Of a stretch of DNA of 60,000 nucleotides, positions 21,001-32,864 are shown in pieces (within the stretch, counting starts at the first letter, position 1; each line of letters starts with the position of its first letter). Made by a program: the position numbers and the translations under genes. The notes under the pieces are model-generated. The model made no database searches. It saw nothing but the letters and a program-made list of their open reading frames with translations, and had not been told where the DNA came from. The DNA is from Phoronis australis (taxonomy: Eukaryota; Phoronida; Phoronidae). The stretch is from NCBI GenBank assembly GCA_002633005.1, contig NMRA01000088.1, positions 383,074 to 443,073 on the forward strand. The letters are read 5' to 3'.

Positions 21001-21299
21001 TGCCGGTTAATTAATTTTGCACCTTTAATTATCTATTTCCAACACCTGAGCCCTGGAGAGTAAAACAAGAGGTGGGCCCGAGGGCCTCTTAAGTGTTTGA
21101 TGGGCACTTAGGAACGATCAATAATGTATTACGACCTTTCGATCTTAGAAATCATACGTGTTGGTTGTTGAAACTGTTGATTGGATTCGGAGCGCTTTTG
21201 AAAGCTCGTCATTAACATTTGATTACGTAAAGGCGATAAACACATAAACACTTGCCTTCTGTCAAAAACAAACTTTTTATTTATTTTATCGTTACAAAA
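18070..21299. other. Unassigned AT-rich region
   Basis: No gene recognised. A short direct repeat (AAGTAATAAAAAAC, twice near 20165-20205) is the only structure I noted. The open frames at 19077-19529 and 20070-20351 lack family features. Confidence 0.5.
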
Positions 21300-21563
21300 T
21301 TGGTCTTATTTTGCTCCTTACTTAAATTAGAAACGGTTTCTAGACCTGAGAGAAAGACCTGACAGGTAGTTATTTCGTCATACAACACCAGACCCATGAA
21401 GTCTCCTTGTCACGGCGGGTTAGTGTCAGTCACCGAAACAGTGTGACCGTCAGGGTGATTCCATGAGTTTCATTGCAACCACTTTCGATTTTGGCCAAGG
21501 ATAAGAGAAGGATGAGGTTGTTTTGCAAGAACAAAAATGCTTGTGAAGAAAGTAATTTTTGAC
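21300..21563 (+). mobile_element. Dispersed repeat related to the GGTCTC family, long variant copy
   Basis: The block CACGGCGGGTTAGTGTCAGTC...CCGTCA...ATTCCA...ATTG aligns over about 150 bp with 38401-38540. Upstream, GGTTTCTAGA...GTTATT also aligns with 38350-38390, so the two share one longer element. Confidence 0.5.
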
Positions 21564-21692
21564 TCCTTGGTTTATAGCGGCCTTGAGAAAACAACACAAA
21601 ATTAATCAACAACATTCCTATAAAATGAAAGTGCAATGGACTTCGTTGTTTTGCCTTCTTAATTTAAGGGTTTTTGAACATATAGTATATTA

Positions 21693-21800
21693 CTGGTGCG
21701 GAGTTCGTTAAAAACGATACGACATTCATCAATATAAACAATGGAGAAAGACGTTATCCAATAACAAATGTCGTATCGTTTTTAACAAACTCTGCCCCAG
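21693..21800. mobile_element. Foldback MITE, 34-bp arms, 108 bp
   Basis: The left arm CTGGTGCGGAGTTCGTTAAA then AACGATACGACATT is answered by its reverse complement ending CTCTGCCCCAG, with only a few mismatches. The 13 bp AACGATACGACAT are perfect in both arms. The interior is about 40 bp. Confidence 0.7.
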
Positions 21801-23054
21801 AGAGGCACTACTGCCGAGTTATACTGCAGTTTATTTCTCAGTAAATAGAATTTCATCTCTAACATACATGTATTGACTAATAAGCCCTCTCTTCATTCAC
21901 TATTTGATAATCTACAGCTCAGCTGCCAAAACTTCGAGCAATCGAAACGTTTCTGTGCTTGGTAAAATCAAAGTTCTTACATTTACTCACAATCCGCTTT
22001 GAAAAGACATGCCTTGCGTTATAGAGTAAAGTCAGATTTTGTTATGTCGTATTTTTGAAATCAGTATCTACAGAAATTATTGTAAAAATTATGACATCTT
22101 GTACAACTATGCTGGTCAAACATAATATTTCCTTTGTTTTCACCTAATTAGAACACAAAAAATGGTCTTTAAACTAGAACCGCTTTGTAAATTTGATCCA
22201 TGAATGTAATTTCGTTTTATCTCTACCAAATATTATTAGCCATAAAAAGCGAAGTTTTCGGATATTCAACTGTTGCGGCCATTTCTGGCTGCACTATCAG
22301 AAATTGAAAACTTAAACTTGATTAAAATTTGTACATGAAATTCTACTTACTTTCAAAATAATGATGTCATGGACAAAACGCAGCATTTGTGAAAAGTTAA
22401 CTAATGTTATGGCATTTACGTTGAATTTGTAATAACTAGAAACTGTATAACTCTCACGGTGAGATAGTTCATACCTAGACACGTGTAAAGTCTAATTCAT
22501 CATAAAGCTGTTTTCCTACAGTGTTCTGATAACTAGAATTCAAAAAAGACATTATGCAATACGCGAAAATCCTAGAAAACTAAGCAATAAATCACCACAA
22601 CCGAACGTTAAGAAAATGTATTGTGGGTTTGATTACTTTCTAGATAAGTGTGCATATTTTGTTGTTTTTTTTTTGAAAACGACAACCTTTTCTATGATCA
22701 AATATAAAATGGAAACTCAAACTGCAAGCTTAAAATTTTCAAGACATTGAGAAGGGACTTAGGTTTACACAAATATAATTACTTTTTTTTAAAAAAATCG
22801 CCATAGGTAGTAACGAGCTTAGGACTAATTAACATAGCATAAATAGCATAAACCACTACATTATTATAAAATCAGTGATAATATCCATTCTTTGCATTGT
22901 CTAATACATCAACTAAATTAACCCTAACATTCTAGTAAAAGCCACTTTATATTTCTGACGAGCGCAACACATTCAGGAAATTGGAGTACCCATTTGGTAA
23001 TCATCATTTACCTATGAATTGTAGAATAGTGTAAAATAAAAAGATTGTAACAAT
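21801..23054. other. Unassigned AT-rich region
   Basis: No gene, RNA or strong repeat seen. Mostly A/T runs. Confidence 0.5.
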
Positions 23055-23206
23055 CGGTACATTTATTTTGAAACTTCACCAACATTACGGGCGTAGATCC
23101 TTCCCCAGTGTGGAATGAGGTCAGATACAAACGGCACACACTTCAACCCCCACGAAGGAAGGACCTACGCCCGTGAGATTTGTGACATTATAAAGTAAAT
23201 GCACCG
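23055..23206. mobile_element. Foldback element with ACGGGCGTAG arms
   Basis: The left arm CGGTACATTTATTTTG...ACGGGCGTAGATCCTTCC pairs with the right arm GGAAGGACCTACGCCCGT...AAAGTAAATGCACCG. The stem spans about 60 bp with mismatches, leaving a short loop. Total 152 bp. Confidence 0.65.
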
Positions 23207-26200
23207 ACTGCGTCTTGGTGATTTTACATCACTTAGTACATATTTATAGTTGTAGTCGCGAACGGCACCCTTCTCCTTGAGTCGACAATGTTTACTCGCG
23301 ATTTTTCTATGCTTGTGTAAAGCCATGATCAAAATAAGTTTTATTAAAGATTCATTCTCACTTTTTAAACAAAGTTTTTAAGAATCCAAAAACGAACACC
23401 AAACAAAATTTAAAAAGAAACGTGTAAAGTGCGAAACATTTACTAGTATATCCTGACTACGTCGCAGTCGGCAGTCAGGTATTTTAAAATTCAAAAAAGA
23501 ACGAGGCTGATATGAGAGACGGCTTTGTGCAACGATTGAATAACAGAGCCTTTTGATTGGATAACGTTACAGCACGTTATACTATGTTAAGAATAGATTG
23601 TTTGAATAGGCCAATGACCGGCATTTTTTGCATTGATGACCAACAAAGCAATCGATCAAGGCTGTGTTTCTTGACACCGAATAGGTATCTGTTAGCTTGA
23701 AATGTTAGTTTTATAGGCGCGGCTTGTTACGTTTCACTGAAGTAATATTATGCAAAGAGAACGAGTTGGTTGGACTCGAATATATTACGAAATCTAACAA
23801 TATCACAAACTTTCTAAGTAAATGTGTTATTTTCACATTGTTTGTACCTTGAAAATTTCCACTGTCTTGTGAAAGACAAAGAGCGATGCCGTTGTTGCTT
23901 CTACGTGGGAAAACTGGTTGGGTGCTTATAATTTGGTGTTAAAATGTAGTATATTTATAACTTTTACAAGTTTCTATGGTTTTGTTTTTATTGAATATAA
24001 GTTAGCTAATTTGAATTCAAGATTTGTCCACAAGGTCTAAAGTTTGATAAAGCAGGGTGACATTTTTGCAATTTAAATACTGGTTATACCGACTTTTGTT
24101 AAGCCAACTGACTACGGACGTTTGTATTTATAAAACTCTTTTCAAGATTTTTGAGTAACTGAGAGAAAACGCGAAAATGTTTGATCCAATTATAACAACA
24201 CGTTATTTCAAAATACTTCAAAATATTCCAGGATCAAAATCTGTTGAAAAGAAATTAATTTTTAAGGCACAGACATAACAGTTTTAACATTTCCCGATTC
24301 TCCGATTTACACAACACAAATTCTTTGTTAGCAAACTGACAAAAGTTAAGAAAAATTCTCCATAATACTCAATTATTTTCTATAAAAAGTAAAAATTTCT
24401 GTGTTAGGTAAGTGTTCCTATATAAATCCCAGTCATATTTTTTTCACCCAAAATGAATGTTCTCGTTTCAAACATGTCCGAAAAGATGTGATGGTTTGGA
24501 ATATATTAAAATGTTAGCGAACTAACACGTGGACCATTCATCCGTGCAATTCGCAACGAAATGTCAGTTAAACGGTTCGTGCTTTCGCCTTTAGGTATTT
24601 AGAAAAAATGTCGTAGGTGGACAAACACAATTGACTGGCCCTAGGAAATTTTTGCTGGACAATGTAAATAAGTTAGCAAACATATTCATCGATTTCTCAC
24701 TCAATAACTCTGTTGTGTTACCTGGGAGTGGCGCTAACTTGCTACATGTAACGTCCAATGTAATCTGTAAACAATTTTATTTGGCTCTAATCCAGTATGG
24801 TTTAACAGTACGAGTAATTTGGTTGTGCCAAAGTCAAACTTTACTCTTGAAAATATGTTTTAGACCCATACAATGAGGTTTTGTAAACAGTACAGTTTGG
24901 ATATAGTAAATTTTGGTTACCGGAAGACACCATCCGAGCATTATTTACAACAGAAATCATGCTGTGCAATGTCACGTGCGACACATGCGTTCATTATTGA
25001 ATTATAACAAGAAAATTTTATGACACATTACACGCGAAAATTCTTTCCGATAGTCATTATGTTATTCAGCGAGTAACTTTTGCAATTAACGTTGGTTATT
25101 TGAATAAAACGGAATGATATTGCGGAACCGTTCTTGCCGTAAGTTTACTTGTAAATTCCGTGGACAACATATGGCCATTCTTTTGTTTCACAATTTCCAG
25201 GTTCAAAAACGAGAATACCATAACGACAAAACTATTGTTTATCTTCATAAATTACATCCGCTCTCTGTTTTTTAAAATCTCCTTTCAATAACTTCTGCCC
25301 GCGCGCTTTCACGCTACAAGTGGCAAACTCAATTCAATAACGACGCCCAATTATATCAAAAATATTCAGGCATTCAAAAAACGAATTAAAGGAAGCAATC
25401 TTAGAAAATCGAACATTTTCATTAAAAGCAACGAACTTGCCGGGAGGGACTCAAGGCTTCGTTTGCACGTAATATCGTGCTGTACAAACTTAATAAAAAA
25501 CGAAGTAAAGTCTATAAACGCCACGCCATAGGACGTTAATGCAAGACCCAAGTTCATGTTGCTGGTGTATAATAATATTTTTTTCATTTGCATATCATAA
25601 GCATTTCATGTGTATTGTGTTACATTTGATACATTATTTGTCATTTTCCCTGTGAGACACTTTTCGCTGTTTTTCGAAGGCACACACTTGGATACACGTT
25701 TTATTTATCGAAAATTGAACTTTATTTAATTTCTGTTATACGGATAATAAATTTCATAGCAAATAATGTTAGGTTCGTAAACAGAAATATTGTCGCCGAT
25801 CGTGTCATTTGTTTTAATTATTAAAAACAGCACAACCAGTCACGTAGGCTTCAGACAATGACGCTGCGTATTTTTGCCTTTGGGGTTATTTCCAAGTGCC
25901 TGGATCCCAACGTTATTAACAACTACTCGTTTTTGGCGATGAAATGTACATGGGCGCATCATATTTCAAACAAGGTCATTTGATTGGCTAAGAAAACAGC
26001 AGTTTCATTTAGTCCCGCCCACCACAAAGCGACCACACCTTCTTGTGAAACGACGCCTACCTTGAAGAAAATTTTTATTCTTAACTTTGCCAAAATTATT
26101 TTGGAATTACTTCCAGAACTTTGCCAATTCATTGAGGAAATGTGAACCTTGAAGAGAGCTCAGAACAGTCATATGTATTACAAAAAAATGAAACGTCATA

Positions 26201-26285
26201 ATGGTAAATGAACTACGATGTGTTTTATGAAATGTGATTTTTGAATGGCGTGTGTCGTAATGGCTGAAAGTTAAACTTAACTTTA
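23207..26285. other. Unassigned AT-rich region
   Basis: No recognised gene. The open frames at 24631-24876 (plus) and 25366-25593 (minus) show no family features or splice context that I trust. Confidence 0.5.
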
Positions 26286-26388
26286 GGGCCCGGTTGCATA
26301 AAAGCTATACGCAAGAGACGACACATTGTCACAACACTCCACGTTCATTGCCATTGTTGAAAAGTTCATTTGACGTCATGCAACAGTT
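26286..26388. mobile_element. Possible MITE with GGGCCCGGTTGCATAAAA end
   Basis: It opens with GGGCCCGGTTGCATAAAAGC. Towards the right, CATGCAACAG is a degenerate inverse of the same end. The motif GCTTTATGCAACCGGCC occurs inverted at 52722-52738, supporting a dispersed family. Confidence 0.4.
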
Positions 26389-27689
26389 TAACTTATCCTA
26401 GTGATAAATTTCAAAGTTTTGCACAACCCAGCCCAGAAGAATACCAAAATCAACCATTGTTTTACGCAACATTTAGTTTTTCCGGTTCTCGTTAGAGTGC
26501 GCTACTTGCAAACAGTGCGTCCAGCAGCCCCAAGCCACTCTAACATGATGATACGTGAGGGCATATTTATGTGTCTAAGCAACCCCAACTTGTAGAGCCG
26601 CTTTCATAATGGCGAAATTGTAAAAGAATATAAAAAGATAATTAAAACTTGTCATTCTATTCCAACAATTTTAATGACATAATTGGCACGTGGTCATGCG
26701 TGACCTTTACCCTTTAGAATGGGCCTAGCTTACACGAAATGCTAACGGATATACTGCTTAATATTCTATAATCTCAAAGGTCAGCAGAACACACAACTTC
26801 TCCTGAAAAATATTTCTCTGCAGAATATGACGTTTTGTTTACGATTTTGGCCATGCAGTAAAAACGTCAAATTAAATATCCAGATTATGGGAAAGATACT
26901 GAGTTCAAAGTTAAAGTTCTTGTTCTGCATTTCCAGCATTTTACCACACCTTTAATCTTAGAGATGTTTCCAAATCCAGTACAAACGATTTCGATACTAT
27001 ATTTTCGCAGTTTTCAAAACGTTTATCGCGTAACTGCACTCAACGAAATCATCATAATTTCTCATCCCATAAAGTATACGAGGAAATATTTTGCCCAGAC
27101 TTAATAATGTACCGAGATTGCAAATCCCTACATCAACCAGTTCGTCTGTGTAACCGTATACTCGTCGACTAATTACTCCTGGTCCGCCCCAGGCTCCCCG
27201 AATGTATGTCAATTCGGTGCACGAACGTCGCTCTTAAAGGAAAACCAAGAAACATTTGCCTAACGTATTTGCACTATACATTTCTTTAATACTAGATTAT
27301 TGTCAGACATATGTGTTAAAGAACTTCCGACGCTCGCATACAGTTCATTCGCCTGGATGTTATTTTGAAAATAGAACAGTTTACCTGAATTACGTGTAGT
27401 GTGAAATTGTCAACTTTGCATTTCCCCCAAAGACTTTACCAGGTTTCTTAGAATAAGAGTATTCGGTACGCTATATATATATCTCTTCAGTAACCATGAT
27501 CTATTTCGTTAGTAGCTCGTTTATCCAGAATGTGTCAGGACTTTTAGTTATGAATATACTTCCAATAAGACTGCATGGACGTTTGTTAAATACTCCACTT
27601 TAGCACAGCGTGGCGCGCATCCGGAAGAACCGTAATTCGCTGTCAAACAACACTCACAGCACAAATTTGTATAACCAAAAAGATTCCGG
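26389..27689. other. Unassigned region
   Basis: No gene recognised. The minus-strand frame at 26997-27212 (containing GAWGGPGVISRRVYGYTDEL) is the most protein-like stretch, but I cannot place it in a family and its boundaries are not supported. Confidence 0.35.
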
Positions 27690-28120
27690 CATAAAAACGA
27701 GGGAAACATATCACGTTTTGCGTGTACCTGTGTGTAGCAAACGATGCAAGAGAAAATATATGCTTACATGTAATAAATAACGCTTACAACGTTACCCCTT
27801 GTTTTCTACTGTTAGAAAAGATTTCGGATCGAAAACATTAGAACCTTATCACGGCTCAGATATACGAACAAACTGTACATATGGCGCCAAATGATTTTCA
27901 GATAACATAAAAATAAAACTGTGGTACAAAATTAGCGCTAACAATATTATCCTTTGTTCCCTAAAATCAGACAACATTTTTGCACCAAAACGTCGGAAAC
28001 AGAGTACATCTTACGCGTACGAGAAAACTGTACGCATCAAATGATTTTCAGATAACGGAAAAATCTAACTGACACAGCATAAATACCCCTAACAATGTCA
28101 CCCCTTGTTTAGTTGTCACT
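27690..28120. repeat. Degenerate tandem repeat, unit about 150-155 bp, nearly three units
   Basis: AAATGATTTTCAGATAAC occurs at 27889 and 28039 (150 bp apart). ACAA(C/T)-containing CCTTGTTT motifs occur at 27786, 27941 and 28092. A GGAAACA...GCGTAC block also recurs. The units are well diverged, so the array is old. Confidence 0.6.
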
Positions 28121-28509
28121 TTGGTGACTTTTAATTTTCAGACATAATTGAACTGAGCGTGTTATCAACTTATCCACGGCTCGGAATAGATGGATAGAAC
28201 AACTACATCGAGGTCGTAATTTCAATCACGTTCGTCTGTGCAAGCAAATGAAGGTAAATTGTCAAAAATTCAAAGAAATAACTTTGATTCGTTTTGGATT
28301 TGTAAGAAGATCAGTAAAGTTCCTGACACGAATAGGATTGTTATCTAATATTATTATCAGTGTGAACACGGCCCTATAAAACTGTCATTAATATCCAAAT
28401 CATAGTTGTCATTATTACGTAGGATGTTTCTAAGACTGTCCCTAGTATCACTCACACGTGGGCCTACAAAAACTATACCATTATTTTTGTCATCATGAAC
28501 AGTTTCCGT

Positions 28510-28784
28510 ATACTTATCGTTACTGTTACTTTTACTACAATAACAATAAAAATAATTTTAAAAAATGATAGTAATAACTGTAATTAATATTATTGTTAAT
28601 GTTATTGCAATTGAAATAAATAGTAATAATAATATTGTCTTTCTTGAATATGTTCATTGCAATAATCATTATCATTATCTCTAAAACTATCCTTGTCGCT
28701 ATCACTATTACTTTTATTATTTATTATTATTATAACTATTATTATTCATTATTATTATTATTATTTTATTGCCATTACCATTAC

Positions 28785-28832
<48 letters not shown>

Positions 28833-29036
28833 TACTACTATAACTATTACTACCATTACTATTACTATTACTACCATTACTATTACTATAAGTATCATCA
28901 TTATAATTATTATTACTATCATATCATTATTATTATTATTCAAGTTACCATATTTGTTTTCATTATTTCCACCATTACTATCATTGTTAGTTTCGTTTGT
29001 ACTATTATTATAAGTATTAAAACGCACACTAATAAT
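28510..29036. repeat. Large compound ATT/ATC/ACT microsatellite
   Basis: More than 500 bp of trinucleotide-like sequence with a near-perfect (TTA)n core at about 28787-28830 and ACT/ATC variants around it. Long open frames of Tyr, Ile or Asn cross it on both strands and are artefacts of composition. Confidence 0.95.
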
Positions 29037-30589
29037 ATCATCGTCGAAGTTCGACACTAAAAAAAATCCTGTACACCTTGCGGAAGTATATTGATCGATG
29101 AACTAAATGTTTGTCTATGAGTCTTGTCAGTACAGCCGTCTTTTAGGAGTGCATACCAGTACATGTTTCCACGTAATCTATACTACATCTGCTTCATTGA
29201 CATAATTTAGCATATCTTGTGTTTAGCAGGTTTAATACTTTCCAAATTACGATTCTATTATTCCACATTGTAAGAGGACACGATTTTCAACGTAAAGTGC
29301 TCTCCGCTCTGATTGCCTGAAAAAAAAAAACGATTTAAATTCTACAAAGTTTGATAGCCTTTTTCAAACACAAAACCAGTCTAACCGAATCAATACCTAA
29401 CACCTTATAGCGCACATAATCACTCTTTCACTTGACTCAGCATCCTGAAAATCTCATCACGTGTACATAAAAACGCCGCACGTGTTTTGTTAAAACAGAT
29501 GCTCCCCTGTGATATATGTACATTGTAAACTGACCATTTCTCAGTTGTTTACACGTGGGCTAGAGCTTCATTAAATTGTTTACTTTTCTTTGGTGCTATT
29601 ATATGTTCGCTATGTTTCCACTTAAGTCTTATATTCATGGGAAATATTCTAAAGTGACTTATAACCTTTTTGCTGCTCTCTAGAGTTTGCAATTTTCTAA
29701 ATTCATTTGTTTTGTGTTTGTTTTTATCTTTGTCAATAGATTTGGTTGTGCTTTTGGTTATATGTGAAGGCGTGATTCCATTAACGCAATGGGGCGTCTT
29801 TGCTGATCTGTTCTTTTTCGTTTTTCTTAACAATTTCACCCATTTGTTTTTCTAACCATTATACTGGAGTTGTTATACGATTTTTTAAATTCAAAGTTAT
29901 GGAAGCCCTGCTTCAGCGGGCAAAAAGTGCCAACTTCAAAATAAGATAAAACAACAATGAAATGTGTAGACAAGGTTTTACATTTCAGGAAAAGGTACAG
30001 ACACGGGCATCTATTTGCTCCCGATACAAGCTACTGAACATTTTAAGAAGTTATTGTCCCAAAATCGACGCATTTTAAGATATTAACACTCACTTAAAAC
30101 TTTGAAGTTAGAAACTATTACTAGTAAATCAGTTTGCTTGTAGTGATGGTCAGTATCATTTAAAGTCAGTTTAAACACAGTCGCATGAATCACGTGCTTG
30201 TTTCACCAACTTCAAAATAACAATTACCAAACAAATAATGAATATGAAGAACAACACTGTAAAGAATTGGTTACTTAGGGTCCAGATTCTCAGCAACGAC
30301 TTTGCAAACGTTGAGGGATAATGGCGCTCCCCATTGTCTAGCACAGAGATAAGCACAGGTAGTTTAGCAGATGATCGACTTAACGTAACGTATTCCGTTT
30401 GAATACACCTTAAAGCTTTTAAGTCATTTGGGAGAAATAAGTAAGTACAAGTGACAAGTTTCGCAATCAGCTAATGTTAAGAATAAATTGAATGGTAGTC
30501 GCTTGGAATCAACCAATGAACATTGGAATTCTTTGCCAATCAATTAAAGAGACTAGAGACCCAATTTCTGTCACAAAAAATAACAACAC
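29037..30589. other. Unassigned AT-rich region
   Basis: No gene recognised. The minus-strand frame at 29549-29839 is Lys/Ser/Thr-rich but shows no domain. The plus-strand frame over the same bases is hydrophobic and equally anonymous. Confidence 0.45.
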
Positions 30590-30766
30590 TTACTGTTATG
30601 AAATTAGTCTCCAATAGTTCCTCAGTCAAACAGATGTGATTTCTTGGCTAGGAAAGAACCTACAGCTCGTTAGCGTTTGAGACCAGACTCTACGAGTTAG
30701 CTTGTCACGGCAGATCATTTTTTCGCCGAGCACGGTCTCGAGCAATAACCAACTGTAAGTCTAAAT
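30590..30766 (+). mobile_element. MITE, GGTCTC family, truncated copy
   Basis: The left end TACTGTTATGAAATTAGTCT matches the family terminus, followed by GATTTCTTGGCTAGGAAAGAACC as in copy 1, and GCACGGTCTCGAGCAATAA as in the copy at 32641. No matching right terminus is visible. Confidence 0.5.
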
Positions 30767-31708
30767 CAACAGTTAACTTAGTTTTTTTCAACGTGACGTT
30801 GGTTTAAAGTAGCTTTAACTAGGAGTATACATCCGGGGTATGGATATGTGAATCTTTAACTACTTACTAGGTGGATTTGTTTCTTACCTTACGCTTGCAA
30901 AGTGCTATTTCGTAGCAATGTACTGGATAGCGATTGTAAAAATAGCGAATTTTCTTTCAACTTTCAGACGATAATTTCTCACAGTCTTAAATCTCACGAT
31001 TTATTCTTTGAGTAATTCACGTCAAGTTTAAACACTTAAAAACAAAGCTACATTCTGCGACTACAAGAAATGAACGAGACAGAAAACGATCTTCTAAACA
31101 CCAACGAAAAATTAACCGATTATCTCGATCAAGCCTAAATAACGCGCCATTAAAATTCAACGTCCGTTGTTGCAAACGTTTCCGTCAGTAAGCTAGCCGT
31201 TCTCTACTGTACGCGTCTACGAATATTACTTCATTTCAACCGGAAATCATTGAGAAGTAATTGAGCAAAATATCCAATGTTTAATGATTAACTTAACTAT
31301 ACTCATGAGTGGAGGTTTGACCTTGTGGGTGTGACACTGCTTGGTTGGACTTAGTGCGTGATGGATAGACGGTTTGAACGTTCTCTGCACGAAAATAGCG
31401 ATTCAACCGCTTTTTCGGTTCGAAAGTGACATTCCCATGCGGGTATACTCAGATGTGTTTTGAGGGGGGTTCCGCTGGGAAATTGGTAATCCACCTTTTT
31501 AGAGGTTAACAAAGTCAAAATCCCTCGCGATTAAAAGGGACCCAATTGTAGGACGATTCTATGAAAATGTCACCTTTCGTCGAACATTTTTCTCATACTA
31601 CTTTTTCAAATGATTTTTTTAAACCTCACAAAATGCTTCTTTATTGGATGAAATTTGAATAATCAACCACCTGGACAGTATTCAGGCTAACAACATAAAC
31701 AGCAATAC

Positions 31709-31854
31709 CAGTGGCGGATTTAAGGGGGGGAGGCGGGGCAAGGGGGTCATGGCCCTCCCTAAAATTCTCCCAGATTCTATTTGGCAGTACGAGGGTGCGA
31801 ATGTCTGACGGGCAAAATCCTGCCCCCCAACTCAAAATCCTGAATCCGCCCCTG
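31709..31854. mobile_element. MITE with CAGTGGCGGATT ends
   Basis: CAGTGGCGGATTTAAGG at the left and CAGGGGCGGATTCAGG read inward from the right form terminal inverted repeats. This GGCGGATYCAG end type is widespread in invertebrate MITEs. The flanks AATAC and AATAT may be a decayed target duplication. Total 146 bp, no coding. Confidence 0.75.
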
Positions 31855-32640
31855 AATATCATGTGAAACTCTTCTGTAATAGTCTGTTCAAAAGTATCTG
31901 AGTCGCAACCGAAAAGTTTCGGAGGCAGTTCAGTTGGAGAAGTACCATTTCGTGGAGAAACTGATGGTGAAAAAGCCGCCCACCTGAGCTACACGTCCCG
32001 TAAACAAAGTACCCATAACGCAAATTATACACCAGGTTACACAGTCACGTGCACCATATGTCTCAAACCTTTCCAAACGGTTATTGAAAAGGATTTCCAT
32101 CGTAAAATTGATCATTCAGGGTGTTATAAAATGATAAGAGTGTCAGAAAGCCAATAGTTTTGCCAGTGTTTTAACACTTTCAAAATTGCTTTGTTTCATA
32201 CTGTGTTTCTAGTAGAGATCGTAGAAACCGTTTATGTACGTGGCAAAAATTGAGACAATTTTTAAAGGTTGAGTAAACCATGTCGTTGGTGATTTGACCA
32301 AAAGTTAACTCGTTCACCTGCTATTCCACAATCAGTACACCCTCCCTCTGGGCCATAAAAGCCTTTTTGGCTAAAACGTGTTCTAGTTGTGTCGTGAAGA
32401 GTGTAGCTAAAGGTATGTATCCCCATAACTCTCGAACAACTTGGCTAAAGCGTTAGTCACGGTTGCCTGATTTAAAGACTGCGTGAGGAGTTTTCAAACA
32501 TGCTCCACACTTTTGAAGGCAGATTGTGATGACAGAACATTGATTTTTTCAAAGAATCAAATAATCTAATCTAGTTGTTATCTGTTCTAGCAACTACAAA
32601 CTATGCTTCCATCACAAAAAATCTTTTGATTTACATCTCA
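31855..32640. other. Unassigned region
   Basis: No gene or strong repeat seen between the CAGTGGCGG MITE and the next GGTCTC-family copy. Confidence 0.5.
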
Positions 32641-32864
32641 TACGGTTATGGAATTAGTCTCAAACTGGAGGTGTTTTAAGGCTTGCAAAGAACTATTTCG
32701 TTATTGTTTGAGGCTAGGTTCTGCAAATTAGCTTGTCAAGGAATGTCATTGCAAGCACCTAGCACGGTCTCGAAGAATAATGAACCACCATTTCTTTGTA
32801 AAGACAAAAAAAAAACATTTCGTATCTGAGCAAGGAACAAGTTGAGACCAATTTTACAGTGGTA
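32641..32864 (+). mobile_element. MITE, GGTCTC family, full-length copy
   Basis: The left end TACGGTTATGGAATTAGTCT then CAAACT is answered by the right end GTTGAGACCAATTTTACAGT, its imperfect reverse complement. GCACCTAGCACGGTCTCGAA inside is shared with the copy at 30590. This copy and 2178-2395 define the family's two ends. Confidence 0.65.

Noticed and set aside
28635-29060. Long Tyr/Ile/Asn frames
   Set aside because: Produced entirely by the ATT/ATC microsatellite.
29549-29839. Basic 96-codon minus-strand frame
   Set aside because: Low-complexity Lys/Ser/Thr composition with an equally open antisense frame; no support.
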